NCBI GenBank assembly: GCA_937936675.1
Contig: CALDDL010000019.1
Location: 1-46,446, forward strand
Source of the DNA: an uncultured bacterium
GTDB lineage: Bacteria; Bacteroidota; Ignavibacteria; Ignavibacteriales; Melioribacteraceae
DNA length: 46,446 bases
Direction: 5' to 3'
Notes under the pieces: model-generated
Database searches by the model: none
The model's input: the letters and a program-made list of their open reading frames with translations, nothing else
Told to the model about the DNA's origin: nothing
Shown here: positions 1-7,877 of the stretch, piece after piece
How positions within the stretch are numbered: position 1 is the first letter of the stretch
Layout: every line of letters starts with the position of its first letter
Translations under genes and position numbers: made by a program

Positions 1-20
1 AATAAGTATAAATTAATTCG

Positions 21-47
21 GAAGCAGGATCAAATGTATCCTGCTTT
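21..47. other. hairpin downstream of rqcH
   Basis: Inverted repeat with about 9-10 bp arms (GAAGCAGGAT and ATCCTGCTTT) around a 7-nt loop, 24 nt beyond the rqcH stop codon. Neither strand shows a clean T tract after the stem, so it may be a weak terminator for rqcH or for an unseen gene to the left. The rest of 1-70 shows nothing else. Confidence 0.4.
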
Positions 48-70
48 CTCATTATTTCAATCGGTATTTC

Positions 71-1654
71 TTAAATCTCCATGGTTTCGCATGGCTCTGT
101 GTTGGAGGGGATTTCCGGTTTGACTAAAAGCACTTCCTCTTTTATTAGCGCCACTTCTCCTAGACTCATATTCTTATTCTTTCTTACATATTTCTTTTGA
201 GTATAGCTAACCGGAGCGAGCGAGGCAGTTTTTGCTTTGCTATAAAATGCGGCTACCGATGCGGCAGCTTTTAATATATTCTTTGGCGGATTTTCTTTCA
301 AATTATCAACCCTTAAAACTACATGACTTCCGGGTACGCTCCTCGCATGAAACCAATAATCGTTCTGTTTTGCAAATCTTGTCGTCAATAAATCATTGTT
401 CTTATTGTCTTTCCCTACAAATAGATGATATTTGCCTTCGATAATAAAATGCCTAAAACTATCTTGGAGATTTGATTCTCCGCCTTCTTTTTGCTCGGTA
501 GTTAATTTCATTCTTTTTATTAATCCATCCATTTGTTCAATTTCCATTTCGTCTATTGTTTCAAAAATTGAATGTAATTTATAATATTCATTTTTTAGAT
601 TCTCTAATAGTTCCACCGATTTAACGTAATTGATTCTCTCCGATTTTGAACGAGTAAAATAATCATCTATATTTTCTTTTGGATTTTTCTTAGAGTCTAA
701 TTTTATTATAATCTCTTTATTATCAAAGAAATTGAGCAGCTCAATTTCATCCATCCCTTTTTGGAATGTATGAATGTTTGATAATAAAATATTGCCTAAC
801 TTATTATAGTATTCTTCTTTAGATTTATTCTCTACACGAACCGTCAATTCATTTATTTTATTCGATACTCTTTCGAGACGCTTTGATAAAGCCGAAATCA
901 ATATCTTCCGATTAACTTCTTTCCTATCCGAATAAAAAGCATTTGTTCTATATGAATCGGATGCTTCTAAATAACTATCGGAAGTTTTGAATCCATCAAA
1001 TTGATTAACTACCGAAAATGTGTTAGGGCAGAATAGGGAATCATTGGAACTATATTTTGCATAACTAATATCTTCTTCTAAAACTTCAGAAATTATCTCT
1101 TCTATCGAGATACCCCTGATTTCAGATTCTTGAATTAAAGGTTTCATAACCGAATTATTATATGCTTTGGGATTGAATGAAGCAAAATCGATCTCTTTGA
1201 TATAATTTAATCCGGTAAGTTCCTTAATAATTTTATCTTCATTCTCAGTATCATATTTTTTGAAACTGCTTAGACTTAAATTCGAGTTGATATAAAATAC
1301 ATTGGAGCTATTACCCCTAAGAACAAAATAAAATGCTCCGTTATTTGTATCTAATTTTATTATTCGATCATATTCGGCAATAGAAAATGAATCAATTTTT
1401 AGAGGAAGCAACTCATTGAATAACCTTGCAAAATTCTTTTTGGCTTTTCTATGGTGAGACTTTATTAAAAAATAATTATCGTTACTTACAGCCGAAAATA
1501 GAAAATGTTGATTATCATATTTATCACTCGGAATATGGATAAAGATAATATCCTTCTCTTGAGAAAAAACATCTTCAATAATTAATCCCGATAATCTATT
1601 ATTAAGTTCCTTTACACATCTAAGCAGATAGAAATAATTTCTGATTAAGTTCAT
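71..1654 (-). CDS. rqcH: RqcH, NFACT-family ribosome quality control protein (Rqc2 homologue)
   Basis: RqcH binds obstructed 50S subunits carrying peptidyl-tRNA and recruits tRNA-Ala so that an alanine tail is added as a degradation signal (family knowledge). The 527-aa length fits. The N-terminal NFACT-N domain contains an Asp96-Arg97 pair (EYDRII), which matches the DR motif needed for tRNA recruitment in the Bacillus protein. A coiled-coil region covers about residues 255-390. The C-terminal NFACT-R domain (about 400-510) has the hallmark YWFHARSVPGSHVVLR and a YTQKKYVRK segment. The start codon lies immediately after the stop of the GlmU-like gene, so the two form a tight two-gene unit. 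The small S4 partner RqcP is not adjacent. The older name, fibronectin-binding protein A, is unlikely to reflect its role. Confidence 0.93.
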   Translation of the reverse strand: MNLIRNYFYLLRCVKELNNRLSGLIIEDVFSQEKDIIFIHIPSDKYDNQHFLFSAVSNDNYFLIKSHHRKAKKNFARLFNELLPLKIDSFSIAEYDRIIKLDTNNGAFYFVLRGNSSNVFYINSNLSLSSFKKYDTENEDKIIKELTGLNYIKEIDFASFNPKAYNNSVMKPLIQESEIRGISIEEIISEVLEEDISYAKYSSNDSLFCPNTFSVVNQFDGFKTSDSYLEASDSYRTNAFYSDRKEVNRKILISALSKRLERVSNKINELTVRVENKSKEEYYNKLGNILLSNIHTFQKGMDEIELLNFFDNKEIIIKLDSKKNPKENIDDYFTRSKSERINYVKSVELLENLKNEYYKLHSIFETIDEMEIEQMDGLIKRMKLTTEQKEGGESNLQDSFRHFIIEGKYHLFVGKDNKNNDLLTTRFAKQNDYWFHARSVPGSHVVLRVDNLKENPPKNILKAAASVAAFYSKAKTASLAPVSYTQKKYVRKNKNMSLGEVALIKEEVLLVKPEIPSNTEPCETMEI

Positions 1655-2871
1655 TAATTACGTTCGTGCTTTGTGAGTTCAAATACCTTTTCAAATTTGA
1701 TTCTATCAGATTCGGTAAACTCAACATTCCTTCTTGACATTACAATCTTAGCCACCTCAATCGCTTTATTTAATTTATATTCAACAAGTATTCCCGAATT
1801 AGCCCATGAGAAGGAGGGGATATATTTTGGTGGGAAATCCGCTCCGAATAGATTGCAACTTATACCTATATTTGTTCCTGTATTAATCATTGTATTGATT
1901 GCAGTCTTTGAATGATCTCCAATTATAGCTCCGAAGAATGTTGTCTTTGTGTCAATGGGAACGTTATTAATATTTACCGAAACATTTGTATAATTATTTT
2001 TGAGATCACTGCCGTTTGTGCTTGCTCCGATATTAACCCAAGAACCCAAGTATGAATGACCGAGGAAACCATCATGCTGTTTATTTGAATACGATTGCAA
2101 AATTGAATTTTCTATCTCACCGCCAACTTTGCACCATATACCAATATTAGTACCATGATAAAAAGCAGAGTGCATCTTAACGGTGCTAAAAGCTCCGATA
2201 TAAGCCGGACCTTGAATAGCCGAATGAGGCATTATTGTAACATTACTCCCAATTATCACAGGTCCATCGGTGGCATCTATTACCACAGTAGGCGAAATCC
2301 TGCAATTTTCTCCGATAAATATTTTTTCTTTATTAATTAAGAATACTCCATCCGAAATTTCCGGATATTCTGCATTTCGATTTAATTTATTAAAATCGTT
2401 TCCGATCTCTGTCATATTATTATTAATTAAATCCCAGGGGTATTCTATTAGTGTGCACTCAATTTTATCGAGCTTTAATTCAAATGAAGAGAAATCAAAA
2501 AGACCTTCTTGATCTATATTAATTTGCTTGAATGTTTGTGTATCAATTTTTGCGGCGATTAAAGTATCCCCGAATGAAAATCCATTCCCAATATTTAATT
2601 CGGTGATTCTGTCTTTGACCGATTCCGAAATTAATAATCTTCCATTAATAAGCAATATTTCGGAGGAATCACTATCAGGAGTGAATCTTTCAAAGTTATC
2701 CATTAAATACTCTCTTGCACTATAAAATAGAGAATATCCCTGAAATGATAATTTAATTTTATCCGCAAGAGAAAAAACACCTGTTCTTAGATCAAATACA
2801 GGTCTTAAATACACTAATGGCAATAAATTTTTATATTTTACATCTTCAAAAATGATTAATATTTTTTCCAT
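1654..2871 (-). CDS. Alternative GlmU-like sugar nucleotidyltransferase
   Basis: A 405-aa protein resembling the Bacteroidota-type alternative GlmU (predicted UDP-GlcNAc pyrophosphorylase/GlcN-1-P acetyltransferase). The N-terminal half opens with IIFEDVKYKNLLPLVYLRPV and FDLRTGVFSLADKI, the form typical of that family, and lacks the classical GxGTRM pyrophosphorylase loop. From about residue 175 there are hexapeptide repeats of a left-handed beta helix (IGENCRISPTVVID, IGSNVTIMPHSAI), then GASTNGSDLKNNYTNV, the counterpart of the acetyltransferase active-site loop of GlmU. It probably supplies UDP-GlcNAc for peptidoglycan and LPS, but substrate assignment is an inference. It is divergent from the PASTA gene with only 51 nt between them, so that gap must hold both promoters. 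Confidence 0.8.
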   Translation of the reverse strand: MEKILIIFEDVKYKNLLPLVYLRPVFDLRTGVFSLADKIKLSFQGYSLFYSAREYLMDNFERFTPDSDSSEILLINGRLLISESVKDRITELNIGNGFSFGDTLIAAKIDTQTFKQINIDQEGLFDFSSFELKLDKIECTLIEYPWDLINNNMTEIGNDFNKLNRNAEYPEISDGVFLINKEKIFIGENCRISPTVVIDATDGPVIIGSNVTIMPHSAIQGPAYIGAFSTVKMHSAFYHGTNIGIWCKVGGEIENSILQSYSNKQHDGFLGHSYLGSWVNIGASTNGSDLKNNYTNVSVNINNVPIDTKTTFFGAIIGDHSKTAINTMINTGTNIGISCNLFGADFPPKYIPSFSWANSGILVEYKLNKAIEVAKIVMSRRNVEFTESDRIKFEKVFELTKHERN

Positions 2872-2922
2872 AGAAATATTTGCTTTTTTGTAAATAAAAT
2901 ATTGTTTAATATATTAGAATAT

Positions 2923-3663
2923 ATGAAAACTACGACCCAAAAATACCTAAAAAAAATCGGAATTGTAATCGGCAGTATAATTATTGTCATGCTAATATTC
3001 GATCTTATATTACTGCCACTATATGTAAGCGGTACCGAACTCAATGTCCCAAATGTAGTAGGGATGCAGAAGGATAAAGCAATCGAACTATTAGAAGATT
3101 TGGATTTAGTGCCAATTATCCAAACGGCTCGATTCGATGATAAAATGAAAAAAGACTACGTCCTTTTTCAAAAACCATTATCTAAAAGCTTAGTCAAAGA
3201 GGGGAGAAGAATTTATCTTACAATAAGCGGCGGCGATCCGAAATTGGAAATGCCCTCTCTCATGAATAAATCAATCCGTGATGCTAAAATTACATTAGAA
3301 CGTTCCGGACTTAAATTAGGCTCAATCGATTCAGTCGATTCCGAACTTCCTATTTATACGGTTGTAGGTCAGTCAATTACAGAAGGCACAAATGTATCTA
3401 AAGGAACCTTAGTAAATATCAGGGTAAGTATAGGTCCACAAATGGGAATGATTCGTGTCCCCAATATTCTGGGTAGATCACTTACCGAAGCAGAAAGCAT
3501 TCTTCAAGTAAATTCTCTTTATATCGGAAAGATATCCTATATTTATTCACCCACATTATTGCCTAATACAGTAGTGGATCAAGTTCCGACTGTGGATAAT
3601 TTAATCCCGATTGGCGATTCGATAAGTGTGGTCTTAACTCAATCAAAATTAATAGATAATTAA
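2923..3663 (+). CDS. Membrane-anchored PASTA-domain protein without a kinase domain
   Basis: A 246-aa protein when started at the ATG at 2923; a TTG 21 nt upstream is also in frame but less likely. A short basic N-terminus (KTTTQKYLKK) is followed by one transmembrane helix (about residues 12-34) and three extracytoplasmic PASTA repeats at about 40-108, 111-175 and 178-242, each opening with a V/MP-x-hydrophobic motif (VPNVVGM, MPSLMNK, VPNILGR). PASTA domains bind peptidoglycan or muropeptides, usually as the sensor part of Ser/Thr kinases or PBPs. No kinase or transpeptidase domain is present here. The gene sits 4 nt before rpe. In many Firmicutes and Actinobacteria a PASTA kinase lies in the same rpe neighbourhood. 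The function is unassigned, and a role in cell-wall sensing or scaffolding is inference. Confidence 0.85.
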   Translation: MKTTTQKYLKKIGIVIGSIIIVMLIFDLILLPLYVSGTELNVPNVVGMQKDKAIELLEDLDLVPIIQTARFDDKMKKDYVLFQKPLSKSLVKEGRRIYLTISGGDPKLEMPSLMNKSIRDAKITLERSGLKLGSIDSVDSELPIYTVVGQSITEGTNVSKGTLVNIRVSIGPQMGMIRVPNILGRSLTEAESILQVNSLYIGKISYIYSPTLLPNTVVDQVPTVDNLIPIGDSISVVLTQSKLIDN

Positions 3664-3667
3664 TAAA

Positions 3668-4321
3668 ATGAAAAAAATAGCTCCTTCGATATTAGCCGCA
3701 AATTTCGCAAACCTTTCACAACAGATAAGATACGTGGAAGCCGGCGGCGCTGATATAATCCATTGTGATATTATGGATGGAAAATTCGTTCCTAATATTT
3801 CCTTCGGTCCAATGGTAGTAAAAACAGTAAGATCAATTACTAAATTGCCGATTGATTGCCATCTTATGATCGAATCTCCCGATAATTATATTGAAGAATT
3901 TGCTAAAGCAGGTGCAAATTATATTACCGTTCATCAAGAAGAAGTGAAGCATCTTAATAGAACCATCGAATTAATAAAAAGTTTTGACGTCAAAGCAGGT
4001 GTGGTACTTAATCCAGCTACACCGATTTCTACTCTTACAGACATTTTGGAATTTGTTGATATGGTTTTGATAATGAGTGTCAATCCCGGTTTCGGAGGTC
4101 AAAAATTTATTCATCAATCACTAAATAAAATTAACGACTTAAAAATATTAAGAGAAGAAAGAAATCTGAATTTCTTAATAGAAGTTGATGGCGGTATCGA
4201 TTTATCAACAATAAAATCTGTAAGTGAAGCAGGTTGCGATGTTTTCGTGGCGGGCTCTGCAATATTTAAAAGCGATAATATTACTGCCGCTACTCTGGAA
4301 CTTAGAAATATAATTAACTAA
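3668..4321 (+). CDS. rpe: Ribulose-phosphate 3-epimerase
   Basis: Interconverts D-ribulose 5-phosphate and D-xylulose 5-phosphate in the pentose phosphate pathway, as a cytosolic TIM barrel. The 217-aa length is typical. Diagnostic motifs are present in order: PSILAANFANL near the N-terminus, HCDIMDGKFVPNISFGP with metal-binding His and catalytic Asp, CHLMI, MSVNPGFGGQ, and VDGGID with the second catalytic Asp, then a phosphate-binding VAGSAIF near the C-terminus. It starts 4 nt after the PASTA gene and is probably co-transcribed with it. No missing residues are seen. Confidence 0.96.
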   Translation: MKKIAPSILAANFANLSQQIRYVEAGGADIIHCDIMDGKFVPNISFGPMVVKTVRSITKLPIDCHLMIESPDNYIEEFAKAGANYITVHQEEVKHLNRTIELIKSFDVKAGVVLNPATPISTLTDILEFVDMVLIMSVNPGFGGQKFIHQSLNKINDLKILREERNLNFLIEVDGGIDLSTIKSVSEAGCDVFVAGSAIFKSDNITAATLELRNIIN

Positions 4322-4356
4322 GTGAATCACTTAATTGAATCTAATTTGGCAATTAA

Positions 4357-5541
4357 ATGAAAATACAAATCATAGACCTTTTTCATCAGGAAGTCTTTAA
4401 TAAATTTTCTGCGAAATATAATGTATTTAGAGAATTATATGAGCAAGACCTTATTGCATTAGAAATTAGAGATATCAATCTTAAACTCGCCAATAAACTC
4501 AAAAAAATTGTCTTAACGAATAAAGTAATCTGTTATACCACTCAACCTTCGGATGAGGATTTTGTCGATCTTCTTGTACTCGGATCATTTTCAATTTTCA
4601 AAGAAGTAGCAAAAGAGATTTTATCTGTCGGAAATGAAGACCTCGGTTATAAAATCACAAAAGTAATTAAGAATTTTTCGGAATATGAATCATTAGGTAT
4701 TAGCTTAAATGACGGAAGAGTATTATCTCTGAAAAGAACCTCAGTAATGGGAATTTTGAACGTTACTCCTGATTCATTTTCCGATGGAGGAAAATATTTA
4801 TCCGAAAAAGATGCAGTCGATCATGGAATAGAAATGCACCGACAAGGAGCCACCATTATCGATATCGGCGGCGAATCTTCACGCCCCGGCGCAGAAGATA
4901 TTTCTACAGAAGAGGAACTAAAAAGAATCATCCCGGTAGTAAAGGGGATTATAGCTTATGATAAAAACATTGTTTTATCTATCGATACTAAAAAAGCAAT
5001 AGTGGCAGAAGAAGCAATAAAATCAGGCGCAAAAATTATTAATGATATATCCGCCGGAAGATTCGATCCTGATATGATTGATGTAATTAAAAAATATAAT
5101 ACACCATTTATAATTATGCATATAAAGGGTACTCCAAAAAATATGCAGGATAATCCTTTTTATAATGAAGTAGTTTCAGAAATTTATGATTTCTTAAGCG
5201 ATCGATTTACTCAATTAAAAAAGCTCGGAATTAAAAACTTAATTATCGATCCGGGTATCGGATTCGGTAAAAGTGTAAGCGATAATTTTCAAATTATTAA
5301 AAGACTTAATGAATTCAAGGGCATTGGTGCTCCTATTCTTATCGGACTATCCCGCAAATCATTTATTGGAAAGTCTTTCAATCTAGAAATCACAGAGCGA
5401 GAAAATCATACATTAGCTGCAGAACTTATAGCAGCAAAAAATGGAGCTAAAATTATTAGAACTCACTCTGTGCAAAATGCATTAATTGCTCGCGATGTAT
5501 TAAACTATATACAAAATCCGGAACTCACTTTAAATGTTTGA
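4357..5541 (+). CDS. folP: Dihydropteroate synthase, long form
   Basis: Condenses p-aminobenzoate with hydroxymethyl-dihydropterin diphosphate in folate synthesis. The catalytic TIM barrel begins at about residue 129 with MGILNVTPDSFSDGG, followed by IDIGGESSRPGA, the SIDTKK/NDISAG pair, IIMHIKGTPKNMQ, IDPGIGFGKS, GLSRKSFIG and IRTHSV, all in the usual order. At 394 aa it is over 100 residues longer than the common form. Residues 1-128 form a separate N-terminal domain (with ANKLKK and VDLLVLGSFSIFKE), resembling the extension in long-form synthases of clostridia and Thermotogae; its role is unknown to me. It overlaps cdaA by 8 nt, implying translational coupling. Confidence 0.94.
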   Translation: MKIQIIDLFHQEVFNKFSAKYNVFRELYEQDLIALEIRDINLKLANKLKKIVLTNKVICYTTQPSDEDFVDLLVLGSFSIFKEVAKEILSVGNEDLGYKITKVIKNFSEYESLGISLNDGRVLSLKRTSVMGILNVTPDSFSDGGKYLSEKDAVDHGIEMHRQGATIIDIGGESSRPGAEDISTEEELKRIIPVVKGIIAYDKNIVLSIDTKKAIVAEEAIKSGAKIINDISAGRFDPDMIDVIKKYNTPFIIMHIKGTPKNMQDNPFYNEVVSEIYDFLSDRFTQLKKLGIKNLIIDPGIGFGKSVSDNFQIIKRLNEFKGIGAPILIGLSRKSFIGKSFNLEITERENHTLAAELIAAKNGAKIIRTHSVQNALIARDVLNYIQNPELTLNV

Positions 5542-6355
5542 GATATTTAAAATCGGATTTCTGTCAATAAACTTTTTAGACCTATTAGATATAGCGATAG
5601 TTTCCTTTATTTTTTATAAGCTATATACTGCTATTCGCGGGACAATCGCTGCACAAATATTCTATGGATTAGTAATTGTTCTTGTCCTTACTTTTCTTTC
5701 TCAAGCTGCTAATTTTAAAGCACTTGGCTGGCTGCTTAAACTTCTTTCCGATATTTGGGTTATCGCTTTTATTATTTTATTTCAACCCGAGATTAGAAGA
5801 CTTCTCGTTCTAGTGGGTAAAAGTCATTTTCTAAAACCGTTTATAAAAACTAATGCAACAAACGTTGCTGATATAATCACAGATACAGCATTCGAATTGG
5901 CTCAACAGCAGCATGGCGCTCTTATGGTTATTGTAAAAACTGCCGGTATCCGCGGTGTTGTCGAAACAGGTGAATTATTGAATTCAAGAATTAATAAGAG
6001 TCTGCTTCGTACAATATTTTTTCCTAGAACAACTCTCCATGATGGAGCGGTAATTATTCGTGGCGATCTGATCGAAGCCGCACGCTGCACTCTTCCGCTT
6101 ACTCCATTAACCGTTCAAGATGGACTTCCACTCGGAATGAGACATAGAGCCGGCATCGGAATCAGCGAACAAGCAGACGTAATCGTGGTTATTGTCTCCG
6201 AAGAAACCGGCAGTATCTCGGTTGCTGAAAATGGAATTCTTAAACGCGGGCTTTCGCGCGATGGGCTTAGAACCCGACTTCTTAATAGCATCGGAAGTCC
6301 TAAAAAAGCCAATAATAACAATAATATTTTTGACAAAATATTTAAAAAGAATTAA
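5534..6355 (+). CDS. cdaA: Diadenylate cyclase CdaA (c-di-AMP synthase)
   Basis: Makes cyclic di-AMP from two ATP, a messenger controlling potassium, osmotic and cell-wall homeostasis. The 273-aa layout is that of CdaA/DacA: hydrophobic helices at about 13-33, 40-57 and 65-83, then the DisA_N (DAC) domain. The catalytic DGA motif is at 170-172 and RHR at 203-205, both intact, in the contexts TTLHDGAVII and GMRHRAGIGI. The tail holds a short asparagine run before DKIFKKN. The gene overlaps folP by 8 nt. The usual Firmicute partners cdaR and glmM do not follow. An association of folP with a DAC cyclase is also known from Bacteroidota. Confidence 0.93.
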   Translation: MFEIFKIGFLSINFLDLLDIAIVSFIFYKLYTAIRGTIAAQIFYGLVIVLVLTFLSQAANFKALGWLLKLLSDIWVIAFIILFQPEIRRLLVLVGKSHFLKPFIKTNATNVADIITDTAFELAQQQHGALMVIVKTAGIRGVVETGELLNSRINKSLLRTIFFPRTTLHDGAVIIRGDLIEAARCTLPLTPLTVQDGLPLGMRHRAGIGISEQADVIVVIVSEETGSISVAENGILKRGLSRDGLRTRLLNSIGSPKKANNNNNIFDKIFKKN

Positions 6356-6416
6356 ATAATAGCTCTGAATTGATTAAATTTGCATCCCAATTGATTTTTA
6401 AATTAGAGGAGGAAAT

Positions 6417-7094
6417 ATGAAACTGAAGTATTTTTCGCACTCTGCTTTTCAATTGACTATTAATGATTATATTGTATTAATTGATCCATTTTTCACAGGG
6501 AATCCGACTTCGCCCGTAAAAAGCACTGACGTAAATGCTGATTTTATTATTCTCACTCATGCTCATGGTGATCATATCGGTGATAGTTTTGAAATTGCTA
6601 AAAGATGTAATTCCACTTTTATATGTGTTAATGAATTAGCGGATTATTGCAATAGTCATGGTTTTGTCGCACATAATATGCATATTGGCGGTGCATTTAA
6701 TTTTGAGTTCGGAAGAGTGAAATTTACTATTGCACATCACGGTTCTTTGACCCCGGATGGACACTATGGCGGCGAACCTGCCGGTGTTTTAATTACCGCT
6801 AATAACAGGACAATTTACCATACGGGCGATACAGGTCTGTTTTACGATATGAAACTAATCGGTCAAATGAATAAAATTGATTATATGCTTCTTCCGATTG
6901 GCGATAATTTTACGATGGGAATTGATGATGCAGTAAAAGCGGTGGAATTAGCTAATCCTGAAGTTGCAATCCCGATGCACTTTAATACCTTCCCGGTGAT
7001 TAAAGCGGATCCGCAAATATTTAAAAATAAATTAGAAAAGACCGGGAAAAAATGTACTATTCTTTCATACGGTGAAGAGATAATAATAAAATAA
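6417..7094 (+). CDS. Metal-dependent hydrolase, UPF0173/UlaG-like metallo-beta-lactamase fold
   Basis: A 225-aa single-domain metallo-beta-lactamase-fold enzyme. The signature THAHGDH (His48, His50, Asp52, His53) binds the two metals; further ligands lie in IAHHGS, YHTGDTGL and IPMHFNTFP. The overall pattern matches the UPF0173 (YtkL-like) hydrolases, whose physiological substrate is not established. A strong Shine-Dalgarno AGAGGAGG (6405-6412) precedes the ATG by 4 nt, one of the clearest in the window. The stop codon overlaps the parA start by 1 nt (TAATG). The 61 nt after cdaA may hold a promoter, but I could not name one. Confidence 0.86.
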   Translation: MKLKYFSHSAFQLTINDYIVLIDPFFTGNPTSPVKSTDVNADFIILTHAHGDHIGDSFEIAKRCNSTFICVNELADYCNSHGFVAHNMHIGGAFNFEFGRVKFTIAHHGSLTPDGHYGGEPAGVLITANNRTIYHTGDTGLFYDMKLIGQMNKIDYMLLPIGDNFTMGIDDAVKAVELANPEVAIPMHFNTFPVIKADPQIFKNKLEKTGKKCTILSYGEEIIIK

Positions 7095-7876
7095 TGGCAA
7101 AAAAAATTGTAATTGCAAATCAAAAGGGAGGAGTTGGTAAAACTTCTACCGCTATCAATCTAACTGCCTCGATAGCGGCAGCAGAATATAAAACTCTGAT
7201 TATTGATATTGACCCACAAGCGAATTCATCTTCCGGTCTCGGTGTAGAACGACCTCAAAATTCAATATATGAGGTCTTAGTTGGATTATGCACAGCAGAA
7301 GAAGCGATTCAATCTACTTATATGCCTTTTCTCGATATTCTTCCTTCAAGCATAAATTTAGTCGGAGCTGAAGTGGAATTAGTAGGATTAAAAGGACGAG
7401 AATTTAAACTAAAAGAAGCTCTTGAACCGATTAATGATAAATATGATTTCGTCTTTATCGATTGTCCTCCATCTTTATCTCTGCTTACATTGAATGCACT
7501 TACTTATGCTGATTCTGTAATGATACCTGTTCAATGCGAGTATTTCGCTCTCGAAGGACTCGGTCAATTACTTAATACTATCAATATGGTGAAGAAATCT
7601 TCTAATCCGGACTTGACTATTGAAGGCGTCTTATTAACAATGTTCGATGTTCGTCTCCGCCTTTCTCATCAGGTCGTTGAAGAAGTGAAAAAATATTTCG
7701 GCGCAAAAGTTTATAATACCTTAATTCATAGGAACGTAAGGATTTCTGAAGCTCCAAGTCACGCCAAACCAGTGATTTTATACGATGCTACTTCTATCGG
7801 AGCACAAAATTATATCTCCCTTGCAACTGAATTTTTAGAAAAGTGCAATTTAAAACCAAAAGAAATCGGTAATTAA
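7094..7876 (+). CDS. parA: Chromosome-partitioning ATPase ParA (Soj)
   Basis: A 260-aa Walker-type ATPase that forms the nucleoid-bound gradient used by ParB-parS complexes to separate replicated origins. The deviant Walker A is QKGGVGKT (residues 10-17), followed by DIDPQANSSSGLG and the Walker B region VFIDCPPSLSLLTLNAL. The C-terminal half contains the expected HRNVRISEAPSHAKP motif. Length and domain order are those of chromosomal ParA; there is no N-terminal HTH, so it is not a plasmid type Ia ParA. It is coupled to the upstream hydrolase (1-nt overlap) and lies 1 nt before parB. Confidence 0.95.
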   Translation: MAKKIVIANQKGGVGKTSTAINLTASIAAAEYKTLIIDIDPQANSSSGLGVERPQNSIYEVLVGLCTAEEAIQSTYMPFLDILPSSINLVGAEVELVGLKGREFKLKEALEPINDKYDFVFIDCPPSLSLLTLNALTYADSVMIPVQCEYFALEGLGQLLNTINMVKKSSNPDLTIEGVLLTMFDVRLRLSHQVVEEVKKYFGAKVYNTLIHRNVRISEAPSHAKPVILYDATSIGAQNYISLATEFLEKCNLKPKEIGN

Positions 7877-7877
7877 T

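Noticed and set aside
21..47. Strong intrinsic terminator after rqcH
   Set aside because: The hairpin is good but lacks a T tract on either strand; kept only as a hairpin.
2902..2922. TTG start seven codons upstream for the PASTA protein
   Set aside because: The ATG at 2923 gives a normal basic N-terminus before the membrane helix; the extra residues add nothing recognisable.
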